A stretch of 64,000 bases of DNA from Brevundimonas fontaquae. GTDB lineage: Bacteria; Pseudomonadota; Alphaproteobacteria; Caulobacterales; Caulobacteraceae. The stretch is taken from contig NZ_CP070968.1 in NCBI RefSeq assembly GCF_017086445.1, positions 3,236,603 to 3,300,602 on the forward strand, read 5' to 3'. Position 1 is the stretch's first letter. Each line of letters opens with the position of its first letter. This document shows positions 26,680 to 35,094 of the stretch, in pieces. Position numbers and translations under genes: made by a program. The notes under the pieces were generated by a model. The model saw nothing but the letters and a program-made list of their open reading frames with translations. It searched no databases and had not been told where the DNA came from.

Positions 26680-27131
26680 GCGGCTTCAGCCTCGACTTGC
26701 GGCAGGATGTGGTCCAGTTCGATCAGGCTGATCATGCGCCCGTCGATGGAGAAGATGCCCTTGACGAAGGTCTTGACCTGATCGCTGGCGACGTCGGGCG
26801 TCGGCTGCACCGAGGCGTCGCTCATCTGCAGGATGTCGGACACCGCATCGACCAGCAGGCCGACCATGCGGCCGCCGATATGGGCGACCATGATGACGTG
26901 ACGCGCCGTCGGTTCCGAGGTCGTCAGACCGAAGCGCGCGCCCAGGTCGATGATCGGCAGAACCGTGCCGCGCAGGTTGATGACGCCCTTCATGTATCCC
27001 GGCGAACGGGGCAGAGGGGTCGCCGGCGTCCAGCCGCGGATTTCGCGCACCGACATGATGTCGACGCAGAATTCCTGACTGCCGATGCGGAAGGCGATCA
27101 ATTCACGCTGGAGATCTTTGGCTTCGGTCAT
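26676..27131 (-). CDS. cheW: Chemotaxis coupling protein CheW
   Basis: 151 residues. A single CheW beta domain with [35 protein letters not shown] and a conserved Arg in the [12 protein letters not shown] stretch. It links receptors to CheA. It starts 3 bp after the cheA stop. Confidence 0.95.
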   Translation of the reverse strand: MTEAKDLQRELIAFRIGSQEFCVDIMSVREIRGWTPATPLPRSPGYMKGVINLRGTVLPIIDLGARFGLTTSEPTARHVIMVAHIGGRMVGLLVDAVSDILQMSDASVQPTPDVASDQVKTFVKGIFSIDGRMISLIELDHILPQVEAEAA

Positions 27132-27134
27132 GGT

Positions 27135-29393
27135 TCAGCTCGCGAGCTTGAAATCGGGACGGACGGATTTGCGGCGCATGTCGGTGACCAGCACGTCGAC
27201 ATCCAGGATCAGGGCCACGCGCCCGTCGCCCAGGATGGTGGCGGCGGCGACGCCCTCGACCTGCTGGTAGTTGGTTTCCAGGCTCTTGATGACCACCTGG
27301 CGCTGGCCCTGGATGGCATCGAACAGCAGGGCCGCCTGCTGGCCGCCTTCGGTCTCGACGACCACGGCAACGCCTTCGGTCGGGTTCATCGGCTGTTCGC
27401 GGAAGCCCATGATCAGGGCCACGTCGATCAGCGGCAGGAAGCGATCGCGGAAGCGGATGACGGGATCCACGCCGCCGACGAAATGCAGGTCGACAGCTTG
27501 CGGGGTCAGGCTCTCGACGATGGCCGGCAGCGGCGCGATCAGCGTCTGTTCAGCGGCGGTGACGACCATGCCGTCCAGCACCGCCAGCGTCAGCGGCAGG
27601 CTGAGGGTGAAGGTCGAGCCCTTGCCCGGCACCGAGCTGATGGAGATGCGGCCGCCCAAGGCCTGGATCGACCGTTTGACCACATCCATACCCACGCCCC
27701 GGCCCGAGATGTCGGACACGACGGCGGCGGTGGAGAAGCCCGGCGCGAAGATCAGATTGTCGATCTGTTCGTCGGTCAGGGGGGCGTCGGCGGCGATCAG
27801 CCCCTTGTCGACGGCGATCTTCTTGACGCGTTCGCGGTTGATGCCGCGGCCGTCGTCGGAGATTTCGATGACGATCCGACCCGAGCGGTGCAGGGCCGCG
27901 AGACGCACCGTGCCCTCGGCCGGCTTGCCAGCGGCGACGCGCTCTTCGGGCGTTTCCAGCCCGTGGTCGATGGCATTGCGCAGCATGTGGGTGATGGGCT
28001 CGGCCAGGCGTTCGACCACGGTCTTGTCGACCTCGGTATCCTCCCCGGCCGTGACCAGACGGACCTGTTTGGAGACCATGTCGGCGACTTCGCGGACCAG
28101 ACGCGGCATGCGCTGGAACACCGATTTCACCGGCTGGGCGCGGATAGCCATGACGCTGTCCTGGATCTCGCGGGTCAGCAGTTCCAGGTCTTCCATCCCG
28201 AGCGCGATGCCGGAGGACCGGGCCAGGCCGCTTTCCAAAACACGCTGCGACAGCATGGCCTGCTGGATGACCAGTTCGCCGACGACGTTGATCAGGCGAT
28301 CCACGCGATCCAGATCGACGCGGATCGTCACCGGCGCGGGCGCGACGGGGGCGACAGGGGCGGAAGTCGTCGCCGCAGCGACGGGGGCGGCGACTGGCGG
28401 AGCGACGGGCGGGACCGGCGCAGGCTCTGGCTTGACCGCGGCCAAGGGGATGGCTTCAGGCTGAGGCTGGGGCGCAGGCTCGGCGGCCGCGCCGCTCGCC
28501 TTGGCCAGCAGGGCGGCGATGTCCAGCTCGTCGCCGGCGGGCAGGACGGCGGCCGGCTCGTCCTCAAACGCACCGATGTCGGATGCGCCAGCTGCGCCGT
28601 TCCCCAGGGGCGTGATGGTCAGTTCGCAGTCGCTTTCGACGAAATCGAAGACCTCGCGCACGGCCGCCTCATCGACGGCGGCGGCCAGATCGACCGTCCA
28701 GGTCAGGCAACCGTCCTCGACCGACAGGGCGTCCAGCGTCGGCGTCGCGCTGTCGTCCACGACGACCGTGACCGGGCCGAGGCGGCCCAGTTCGCGCAGG
28801 AGCAGGCTGGTCTCGTTGGCGTTAACGTACATCCGGCCCATGGGCTTGAACACGACGCGCCAGCCGGTCGACGCCGTGTCGGCGCCCAAGTCGCCGCCCA
28901 GATCCTCGATGGGCAGGGGCGCGGCGTCGTCCAGCGCCATGTCGAAGGCCATGGGGGTGAAGCCGAAGTCGTCTTCGTCTTCTTCGACCTCAACCGGCGC
29001 CTCGCCGCCGTGGGTCAGGACCTGCATTTCGGCGACCAGGGCGGCGGACCGCGCCTCGTCCACCGGTGGGATCAGACCCTGGGCCGCCTGAATGTGATCG
29101 GCCAGCACGTCGGAGGCGCGCAGCAGGGTCTTGATGGTGATCGCGTCGCACGGCTTACGCCCCGCGCGCAGTTCGTCCATCAGGGTCTCGAAGACGTGGG
29201 CGAACCGGACTAGAGCCTCCAGGCCGAAGGCCCCTGCCCCGCCCTTGACTGAATGGACGGCGCGGAAGACGGCGTTGATCGTCTCCAGATCGGTCTGCCC
29301 CTGTTCAAGCAGCATCAGCTTGGCTTCCAGGTCGGCGAGCAGTTCGTCGCACTCCTGGAAGAAGGTGGCTTTGATGGCTTCGAAGGCGTCCAT
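27135..29393 (-). CDS. cheA: Chemotaxis histidine kinase CheA
   Basis: 752 residues. P1 domain with phospho-acceptor His47 in HSVKGGAG; a long middle part including an Ala/Pro-rich linker (about residues 285-355); P3 dimerisation domain; P4 ATPase with MLRNAIDHG, ISDDGRG and DISGRGVGMDVV; and the CheW-like P5 domain at the C-terminus. The segment between P1 and the linker is more complex than in E. coli, and I do not see a clear standard P2. Separated from cheYI by 29 bp. Confidence 0.96.
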   Translation of the reverse strand: MDAFEAIKATFFQECDELLADLEAKLMLLEQGQTDLETINAVFRAVHSVKGGAGAFGLEALVRFAHVFETLMDELRAGRKPCDAITIKTLLRASDVLADHIQAAQGLIPPVDEARSAALVAEMQVLTHGGEAPVEVEEDEDDFGFTPMAFDMALDDAAPLPIEDLGGDLGADTASTGWRVVFKPMGRMYVNANETSLLLRELGRLGPVTVVVDDSATPTLDALSVEDGCLTWTVDLAAAVDEAAVREVFDFVESDCELTITPLGNGAAGASDIGAFEDEPAAVLPAGDELDIAALLAKASGAAAEPAPQPQPEAIPLAAVKPEPAPVPPVAPPVAAPVAAATTSAPVAPVAPAPVTIRVDLDRVDRLINVVGELVIQQAMLSQRVLESGLARSSGIALGMEDLELLTREIQDSVMAIRAQPVKSVFQRMPRLVREVADMVSKQVRLVTAGEDTEVDKTVVERLAEPITHMLRNAIDHGLETPEERVAAGKPAEGTVRLAALHRSGRIVIEISDDGRGINRERVKKIAVDKGLIAADAPLTDEQIDNLIFAPGFSTAAVVSDISGRGVGMDVVKRSIQALGGRISISSVPGKGSTFTLSLPLTLAVLDGMVVTAAEQTLIAPLPAIVESLTPQAVDLHFVGGVDPVIRFRDRFLPLIDVALIMGFREQPMNPTEGVAVVVETEGGQQAALLFDAIQGQRQVVIKSLETNYQQVEGVAAATILGDGRVALILDVDVLVTDMRRKSVRPDFKLAS

Positions 29394-29422
29394 TGGTTCG
29401 GGGTCCGGCGGGCTTTAAGCGA

Positions 29423-29788
29423 TCAGGCGGCGACGCGGCGGACAGCGTCCACCAGCTTGACGGGGTCGAACGGCTTGACGATCCAGCCGGTAGCGCCGGC
29501 GGCGCGGGCGCGCGCCTTTTTCTCGACGTCGCTCTCGGTCGTCAGCACCAGCACCGGGGTGGTGCGGTGGTTCGGGTTGGCGCGCACGCCCTCGATGACG
29601 CCGAAACCGTCCATGCGGGGCATGTTGATGTCAGTAATGATGACGTCGGCGCCCTTGGCGTCCAGCGTCTCCAGCCCGTCCACGCCGTCGACGGCCTGGA
29701 TCACGGTATAGCCCGCATCTTCCAGCGCCATCAGCAGCATGTCGCGCATGGTGCGCGAATCGTCGATCGTCAGAACGGTCTTGGTCAT
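29423..29788 (-). CDS. cheY: CheY-type response regulator (CheYI position)
   Basis: 121 residues from the ATG at 29788, which overlaps the cheX stop (ATGA). Single receiver domain with Asp9/Asp10, phospho-acceptor Asp53 in TDINMPRMDG, Thr in VLTTES and Lys in VKPF. A longer frame upstream crosses the STAS gene and is rejected. A phosphate-sink or motor role relative to CheYII cannot be settled from sequence. Confidence 0.93.
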   Translation of the reverse strand: MTKTVLTIDDSRTMRDMLLMALEDAGYTVIQAVDGVDGLETLDAKGADVIITDINMPRMDGFGVIEGVRANPNHRTTPVLVLTTESDVEKKARARAAGATGWIVKPFDPVKLVDAVRRVAA

Positions 29789-30060
29789 GCCAACGCTCCC
29801 TCGGTGTTGAAGTCCGGCGCGCCGTAGGCGGCCCATTGTTCTGTCCAGTATTGGGACACAGACCCTAAACTTAGGTTGACGCCGTCTGCCGCCCACGTCT
29901 TTCGCGCCGACAGCAGAATCTGCAGGCACAGACCGCCCAGACGCTGGACGGCGGAGGCGTCCAGAACCACCGGGTGGCCGCGCAGGGCCAGCAGATCCGC
30001 CTTCAACGGCTCGGCTGCATTCAGGTCCAGAACGTCGGACAGGATCACGGTTTCAGTCAT
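29785..30060 (-). CDS. cheX: STAS-domain protein at the CheX position
   Basis: 91 residues forming one STAS domain (LDLNAAEPLKADLLALRG, VVLDASAVQRLGGLCLQIL). STAS domains mediate anti-sigma-antagonist-like protein interactions. In the Caulobacter cluster this gene is called cheX but is unrelated to the CheX phosphatase. It overlaps mcpA by 1 bp (TGATG). Confidence 0.85.
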   Translation of the reverse strand: MTETVILSDVLDLNAAEPLKADLLALRGHPVVLDASAVQRLGGLCLQILLSARKTWAADGVNLSLGSVSQYWTEQWAAYGAPDFNTEGALA

Positions 30061-32000
30061 CAGAACTCCTCCCAGCCGTCCTCGACGGCGGTGGCTTGAG
30101 GCTTGGGTGCGGCGCCGCCGCGGCCGATGGTCTTCAGGGCGGCGACCATGTGGCTCGACGGCTTGGCGACGGGCGCGGGGGTGCGAACCGGCGCGGGCGA
30201 GGCGGCGCGCGACGGCGAAGACCCGACACGGAACTGGGCGACCGAGGCTTGCAGGCTTTCCGCCTCCTGGGCCAGCGAGTGGCTGGCGGCGGTCGACTGC
30301 TCGACCATGGCCGCGTTCTGCTGAGTGACCTGGTCCATCTGGTTCACGGCGGTGTTCACTTGGGCCAGGCCGACGGCCTGTTCCTGGGCCGAGGCGGCGA
30401 TCTCGGTGACCAGGCTGTCGATTTCGGCGACGCGGTCCACGATCCGTTGCAGGGCCTCGCCGGTCTCTCCGACCAGTTTCACGCCTGCGCCGACTTGGCC
30501 GGTCGAGGCCGAGATCAGGGTCTTGATCTCCTTGGCGGCTTCGGCCGAACGCTGGGCCAGGGCGCGGACTTCGGAGGCGACCACCGCGAAGCCACGACCG
30601 GCCTCGCCGGCGCGCGCGGCCTCGACGCCGGCGTTCAAAGCCAGAAGGTTGGTCTGGAAGGCGATCTCGTCGATCACGCCGATGATCTGGTTGATCTGGG
30701 TGGACGAGCCCTCGATGGCGGTCATGGCCTGGACGGCGTCACGCACGATCACGCCGCTCTTTTCGGCGTCGCCGCGCGCGGCCTGGACCACGTCTGAAGC
30801 CTGGCGGGCGCCCGAGGCGGTCTTGTTCACCGTGGCGGTGATTTCATCCAGGGCGGCGGCGGTTTCCTCCAGCGAGGCGGCCTGCTGTTCGGTGCGGCGC
30901 GACAGGTCGTCGGCGGCCTGCGAAATCTCGCCGGCGCCCGAGCGGATGCCCGAGACGTTGTTGACGACCACCGAAACGGCCTGCTGCAGCTGGGAGATGG
31001 CGGCGTTGAAATCGGTCTTCAGCTGAGCCGATTTCGCATTGAACTCGATGTCGATGCGGTGGGTCAGGTCGCCGTTCGACATGGCCGACAGACCTTGGCC
31101 CAGGGCCGCGATGGCACGGGCGTCCTCGGCGGCTTCGCGCGCCTTGTCCGCTTCGCGTTCGGCGCGTTCCTGCTCGCTCATGGAGCGATGGGCCGTGGCT
31201 TCCTGTTCGACGCGAACCTTCTCGATCGCCGCGTCGCGGAAGGCCAGGATCGCCTGCCCCATCTTTCCGAACTCATCCTTGCGCTCGGCGCTGGCGACCT
31301 TGATGTCGGTGTCGCCGGCCATCAGCTTCTGCATATAGCCGATCATCGTGAAGACCGGCCGCACGATGGATCGGGTTGCGACAAAGCCGGCCATCAAAGC
31401 GATCACCAAGGCCGAGATCAGGCCGACAATCGTAGCGATCAGCGCGGTGCGGCTGGCGGCGTTCTGAGCGTCGGTTGCGGCGTCGCGCGCCACATCGTTG
31501 GCGGCCTTGATCGCATCGACCGCCTCCTCGACCGGGGCGACGTAGTTGTCGGCGCTTCCGTTGCGACCGACCATCTGCACGGCCTGTGCGCCGCGACCGT
31601 CGCGGACCATCGCCGAACCGGCTTCAACGACGTTCTTGTACCAGACCGCATTGCCCGCGACGGCCTTGTCGATCAGGGCGGCGCGATCGCCCGAGACTTC
31701 GCCCCGCAGTTCATCCATCGCCGCCAGAAACTTGGCGCGGTGCGCGTCGACACGTTCGAGATAGTAGGGATCCTGAGACAGGAGATAGCCGCGCATCGCG
31801 TTCTCCTGGCGGGCCATATAGAATTCCGCTCTCGCCGTGGAGCGGTCGGCCTGGTTTTCCACCGTGCGCACTTCACCAGCGGCCTCAAGCTGCAACAGGC
31901 TGGCGATGATGATGGCGCCCATGACGGCGATCGCCGCCAAAACGAGGCCAAAGGCCGCGAACAGCTTGCGGCCGACGGGCATATTCTCGATCAACTTCAA
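30060..32000 (-). CDS. mcpA: Methyl-accepting chemotaxis protein (McpA-like)
   Basis: 646 residues from a TTG at 32000, with GGGGG about 8 bases upstream; an ATG at 31982 is the alternative. An N-terminal transmembrane helix, a periplasmic four-helix sensor with [18 protein letters not shown] sequence, a second helix (about 189-211), HAMP, and the signalling hairpin with [20 protein letters not shown]. The last residues are GWEEF, which fits the aromatic-x2-aromatic pentapeptide by which CheR and CheB dock. First gene of the che operon; only 27 bp separate it from the porin gene, so its promoter may lie within or before that gene. Confidence 0.95.
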   Translation of the reverse strand: MKLIENMPVGRKLFAAFGLVLAAIAVMGAIIIASLLQLEAAGEVRTVENQADRSTARAEFYMARQENAMRGYLLSQDPYYLERVDAHRAKFLAAMDELRGEVSGDRAALIDKAVAGNAVWYKNVVEAGSAMVRDGRGAQAVQMVGRNGSADNYVAPVEEAVDAIKAANDVARDAATDAQNAASRTALIATIVGLISALVIALMAGFVATRSIVRPVFTMIGYMQKLMAGDTDIKVASAERKDEFGKMGQAILAFRDAAIEKVRVEQEATAHRSMSEQERAEREADKAREAAEDARAIAALGQGLSAMSNGDLTHRIDIEFNAKSAQLKTDFNAAISQLQQAVSVVVNNVSGIRSGAGEISQAADDLSRRTEQQAASLEETAAALDEITATVNKTASGARQASDVVQAARGDAEKSGVIVRDAVQAMTAIEGSSTQINQIIGVIDEIAFQTNLLALNAGVEAARAGEAGRGFAVVASEVRALAQRSAEAAKEIKTLISASTGQVGAGVKLVGETGEALQRIVDRVAEIDSLVTEIAASAQEQAVGLAQVNTAVNQMDQVTQQNAAMVEQSTAASHSLAQEAESLQASVAQFRVGSSPSRAASPAPVRTPAPVAKPSSHMVAALKTIGRGGAAPKPQATAVEDGWEEF

Positions 32001-32027
32001 CTCAGCATCCCCCGATGGATCGGTTAC

Positions 32028-32705
32028 TCAGAACGAATAGGTGGCGGCGGCGACAAGGCGGCCCTCGTAGGGCTCGCCGACACTGTGGCGGTCGGTGTCG
32101 TACCAGCGCAGATCGACGGCCAAGGCCTCGGTCAGCTTGTGTTTGGCGCCGATGTTCCAGGCATTGTAGTCGACCCCGCCGTCGGCCATCCGATTGGCGA
32201 CGGCGGCCGAAATCTTCGTCTTGGCGGCGACGGCGACCGTGCCTTGAAGCTCCAGCCACCAGGCCTCTTTCGTCGCCGCGAAGCCGTCGGGCGAATAGTT
32301 GACGCGCAGGCGCGTCGCCACGGGGCCCAGCTTGCGTGAAGCGTCCGCCTGATATTCCCAGTAGTTGTTATCGACGCCGGCGCGCGACCCTGGCAGGTCG
32401 CGGTTCATGACCCCAAGATCGAAGGAAAAGCCGCCTGCTTTGGGTCGCCAACCGACCATGCTGACGATTTCCATGTCGTAGCCTTGAGCGCCGGCGGCGT
32501 CCGAGACGAAGACGCTGGCGTAGCCTTCGCCGAAGCCGGCTTCCGCCTTGGCGAAAGGCGCAACGTCCTGGTTGCTCTTGCCCAGCCCTTTGCCGACATA
32601 CTGGCTGGCGACGCCGACATCGACGCCAAGGGTTTGCGCCTGAGACGTGACCGGCGCCGCGAGGCCTACTGCCGCGACGACATAAATGGCTGACGAACGA
32701 AACAT
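32028..32705 (-). CDS. TorF-family putative porin
   Basis: 225 residues. A signal peptide ends near SQAQT; the mature protein is a short beta-barrel-like sequence with alternating strands ending in TYSF, a C-terminal aromatic typical of outer-membrane proteins. The start VDVGVASQYVGKGLGKS matches the Gcw_chp/TorF pattern of an N-terminal strand with YVxxG. Substrate unknown. It is 27 bp upstream of mcpA in the same direction and could be co-transcribed with the che operon. Confidence 0.82.
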   Translation of the reverse strand: MFRSSAIYVVAAVGLAAPVTSQAQTLGVDVGVASQYVGKGLGKSNQDVAPFAKAEAGFGEGYASVFVSDAAGAQGYDMEIVSMVGWRPKAGGFSFDLGVMNRDLPGSRAGVDNNYWEYQADASRKLGPVATRLRVNYSPDGFAATKEAWWLELQGTVAVAAKTKISAAVANRMADGGVDYNAWNIGAKHKLTEALAVDLRWYDTDRHSVGEPYEGRLVAAATYSF

Positions 32706-33018
32706 GGCGACCCCTGAAGCTTCTGCATTCTGAGGCTCAAGGATGAGGCGATGATTAATATCAAATCTGAACCAAGCGCTATGTAGGATTGCGTATCCGT
32801 TCCGACGCTTATGGCGCAGTCCGACCGCGCTTCACGCGACACCGACGACGACGGATCGGACATTTTTTTTGGAATACGTAGGTTCACGTAGGTCCAAAAG
32901 CCCTGTACAAAAGTTGTCAGAAACGTGTCGAAGTTCGTTGGATCGGGTACAACACGTCCATGCTCATGAGCTCACGTCACCTCGCATTGATTTCGCCTGC
33001 GGTCACCTAGCCACGCCG
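32706..33018. other. Intergenic promoter region between porin and FixL-like genes
   Basis: This 313-bp stretch between divergent genes has lower GC than its surroundings. It contains the direct repeat ACGTAGGT at 32877-32884 and 32887-32894 (10-bp period) and a partial TGTCGA-N3-TCG element near 32926. An upstream extension of the kinase frame through it lacks a ribosome binding site. No gene or RNA recognised. Confidence 0.5.
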
Positions 33019-34452
33019 ATGACCCTTCGATCAAAGACAGGGTGGAACGGGGTCTTGATCGCATGTTCAACAGTGCTTATTGCGACGCTTATTCGTAGCG
33101 TTCTCGAACGGTTTGGAAATTTCTATTACCTTCCGCTTGTTCCGGCGGTGATGGCGACGGCATTACTGGCTGGAAGACTGGCCGTGGCGCTTGCGATACT
33201 GTTGGCCATAGGAACTAATCTATGGCTGGTGCAACGTGAGGACGGGCTGGACGCCGCAACAAATGCAGCCCTGTTCGCCGTCATCGCCTGGGTCATCGCA
33301 GAAGTCTGTCGTCGGTTGATCGACTCGCTGGAACAAGCCCGCGCCCTGACGCGTGATTTGGCGGTGCGCGAGATGCTGCTCGACACCATCGTGGCCTCCA
33401 CCCCGATCGTGACTCTGGACCGCGAGGGACGGACGCGTCGGGTGACCCCTGCAGCCGCTAATCTGTTGCGCGTGGATCGTCTGGCGGCGATCGCCCAGCC
33501 ATTCGGGTCGCTGCTGCCGGGGTTTGACGAAACGGCCCTGACAAAGGCCCGTCAAGGCGGCGAGGTTCTCGCACCATCGTCCGGCCCGTGGACGAGCGGG
33601 CCGTCGCCCCTGCCCGGCCCGCCCCTGACGCTTCACGCCAACGTCCTGCCCGACGACATCTCGCCAGAGCACATCATCCTGACGCTGGGCGATGACAGCG
33701 AGGCCGAAAGAATCCGGCGCAGCGAAAGAGATCTGATCGCCAGGCTGAGCAAAGTCTGGCGTCTGAACTCGATGGGGGAGATGGCCGCGACACTGGCCCA
33801 CGAACTGAACCAGCCGCTGAGCGCCGCCGCCGTCTATCTGCATGCCAGCCAGGTTGAGCTGGCAGGTCTGGGACCCGCAGCGGACGGGCCGACCAAGACC
33901 ATCGAGTTGGCAAAGGCGCAGTTGCTGCGTGCGGGAGACATCATCCGTCGCATGCGGGAACACGTCGCCACGGGGGCTCGGTCCGTCACAGAGGAACGCG
34001 CGTCGCTGATCGTCCTGGATCTTGCGCCGGTCTTCGCCCTGATCGGACAGGATACCGACACCCCTATCGATCTGGACATGGAAGAGACCGACGATCGGGT
34101 GCTGGCCGACCGCATCCAGATTCAGCAGGCGCTGGCCAATCTGGTGCGCAACGCGGTGGACGCGGTCATCGGACGTGAAGACGCGCGTGTCACCCTGACG
34201 GGACGCTCGCACGGATCGGATGGCTATGAAATCGCGGTTTCGGACAACGGCGACGGCATACCCGCAGAGCAGATGGACGACATCTTCCATCCGATGACCA
34301 CCACCAAGCCAGGCGGCATGGGCCTGGGTCTATCCGTGACGCGCTCGATTGTCGAAAGTCACGGCGCCGCTCTGGTCGTCAGGCGCAATCCTCAAGGCGG
34401 AGCGACATTCTCGTTCCGTCTGCCTCGCCTCACGGAGCCCGACCTCCCATGA
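33019..34452 (+). CDS. FixL-like membrane histidine kinase with PAS domain
   Basis: 477 residues from the ATG at 33019 (MTLRSKTGW). The N-terminal part has about three to four transmembrane segments of the DUF4118/KdpD-like type (FYYLPLVPAVMATALLAG). A PAS domain follows (about residues 120-220), then a FixL-type HisKA (MAATLAHELNQPLSA) and HATPase (NLVRNAVDAV, DNGDGIP, GMGLGLSVTRSIVESHG). I see no clear heme-binding His in the PAS domain, so oxygen sensing is not indicated. The stop overlaps the FixJ-like gene by 4 bp. Confidence 0.87.
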   Translation: MTLRSKTGWNGVLIACSTVLIATLIRSVLERFGNFYYLPLVPAVMATALLAGRLAVALAILLAIGTNLWLVQREDGLDAATNAALFAVIAWVIAEVCRRLIDSLEQARALTRDLAVREMLLDTIVASTPIVTLDREGRTRRVTPAAANLLRVDRLAAIAQPFGSLLPGFDETALTKARQGGEVLAPSSGPWTSGPSPLPGPPLTLHANVLPDDISPEHIILTLGDDSEAERIRRSERDLIARLSKVWRLNSMGEMAATLAHELNQPLSAAAVYLHASQVELAGLGPAADGPTKTIELAKAQLLRAGDIIRRMREHVATGARSVTEERASLIVLDLAPVFALIGQDTDTPIDLDMEETDDRVLADRIQIQQALANLVRNAVDAVIGREDARVTLTGRSHGSDGYEIAVSDNGDGIPAEQMDDIFHPMTTTKPGGMGLGLSVTRSIVESHGAALVVRRNPQGGATFSFRLPRLTEPDLP

Positions 34453-35060
34453 GCTCACATTCCGTCTTCATCATCGACGACGACCCCTTCATGCGAGACG
34501 CTCTGGTGTTGATGCTGCGGGGGGCGGGTTTCCGGGCGCGCAGTTTCGTCAGCGCCGACGACTTCCTGGTCAATCTGCCTGCAGACAAGAGCGCCTGCGT
34601 CATCACCGATGTGAGGATGCCGGGGCTTCAGGGTTCTGAACTCGTTGGGCGTCTCAAAAGCCTGCGCGGCGACACTTGGCCGGTGATCGTCATCACGGGC
34701 CACGGCGAGGTGGCGCTTGCGGTTCATCTGATGAAGGCGGGCGTCGTCGATTTCGTCGAAAAGCCGTTCGATCCACAGCGGATACTGGACGCCGTCTCCA
34801 GCTGCCTGGCCTCCCTGACCAGTCTGGAGGCCGAACGCATCGCGCGCGACGACGCCAAGGCCCGCCTGGACACCCTGACCCCGCGCGAGCGGCAAGTATT
34901 CGACGCCCTGATCGACGGCTGTTCGAACAAGGAGATCGCGCAAAGGCTGGAGATCAGCCCGCGCACGGTGGAGATCTTTCGCGCCAAGGTGATGACGAAA
35001 ATGCAGGCCGCGAACCTGTCCACCCTGGTCCGGATCGGAATGCGCGCCGGCGACGCTTGA
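34449..35060 (+). CDS. FixJ-family response regulator
   Basis: 203 residues. Receiver with Asp10-Asp12, phospho-acceptor Asp54 in CVITDVRMPG and the EKPFD segment, then a LuxR-type helix-turn-helix (LTPRERQVFDALIDG, NKEIAQRLEISPRTVEIFRAKVM) as in FixJ/TodT. Co-translated with its kinase. Targets unknown; the divergent porin or che operon is a possibility based only on position. Confidence 0.92.
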   Translation: MSSHSVFIIDDDPFMRDALVLMLRGAGFRARSFVSADDFLVNLPADKSACVITDVRMPGLQGSELVGRLKSLRGDTWPVIVITGHGEVALAVHLMKAGVVDFVEKPFDPQRILDAVSSCLASLTSLEAERIARDDAKARLDTLTPRERQVFDALIDGCSNKEIAQRLEISPRTVEIFRAKVMTKMQAANLSTLVRIGMRAGDA

Positions 35061-35094
35061 GCCGGACGAGATTCGTCGCCACCTTAGTCGCGAC

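Noticed and set aside
26697..29213. An 838-codon open frame antisense to cheA
   Set aside because: Its product is a His/Arg/Asp-rich sequence without domains, the usual mirror of a GC-rich coding strand; cheA on the other strand has all its motifs.
33019..34452. Oxygen-sensing FixL
   Set aside because: The kinase core is FixL-like but the PAS domain shows no clear heme-ligand motif and the membrane part differs, so only a FixL-like call is made.
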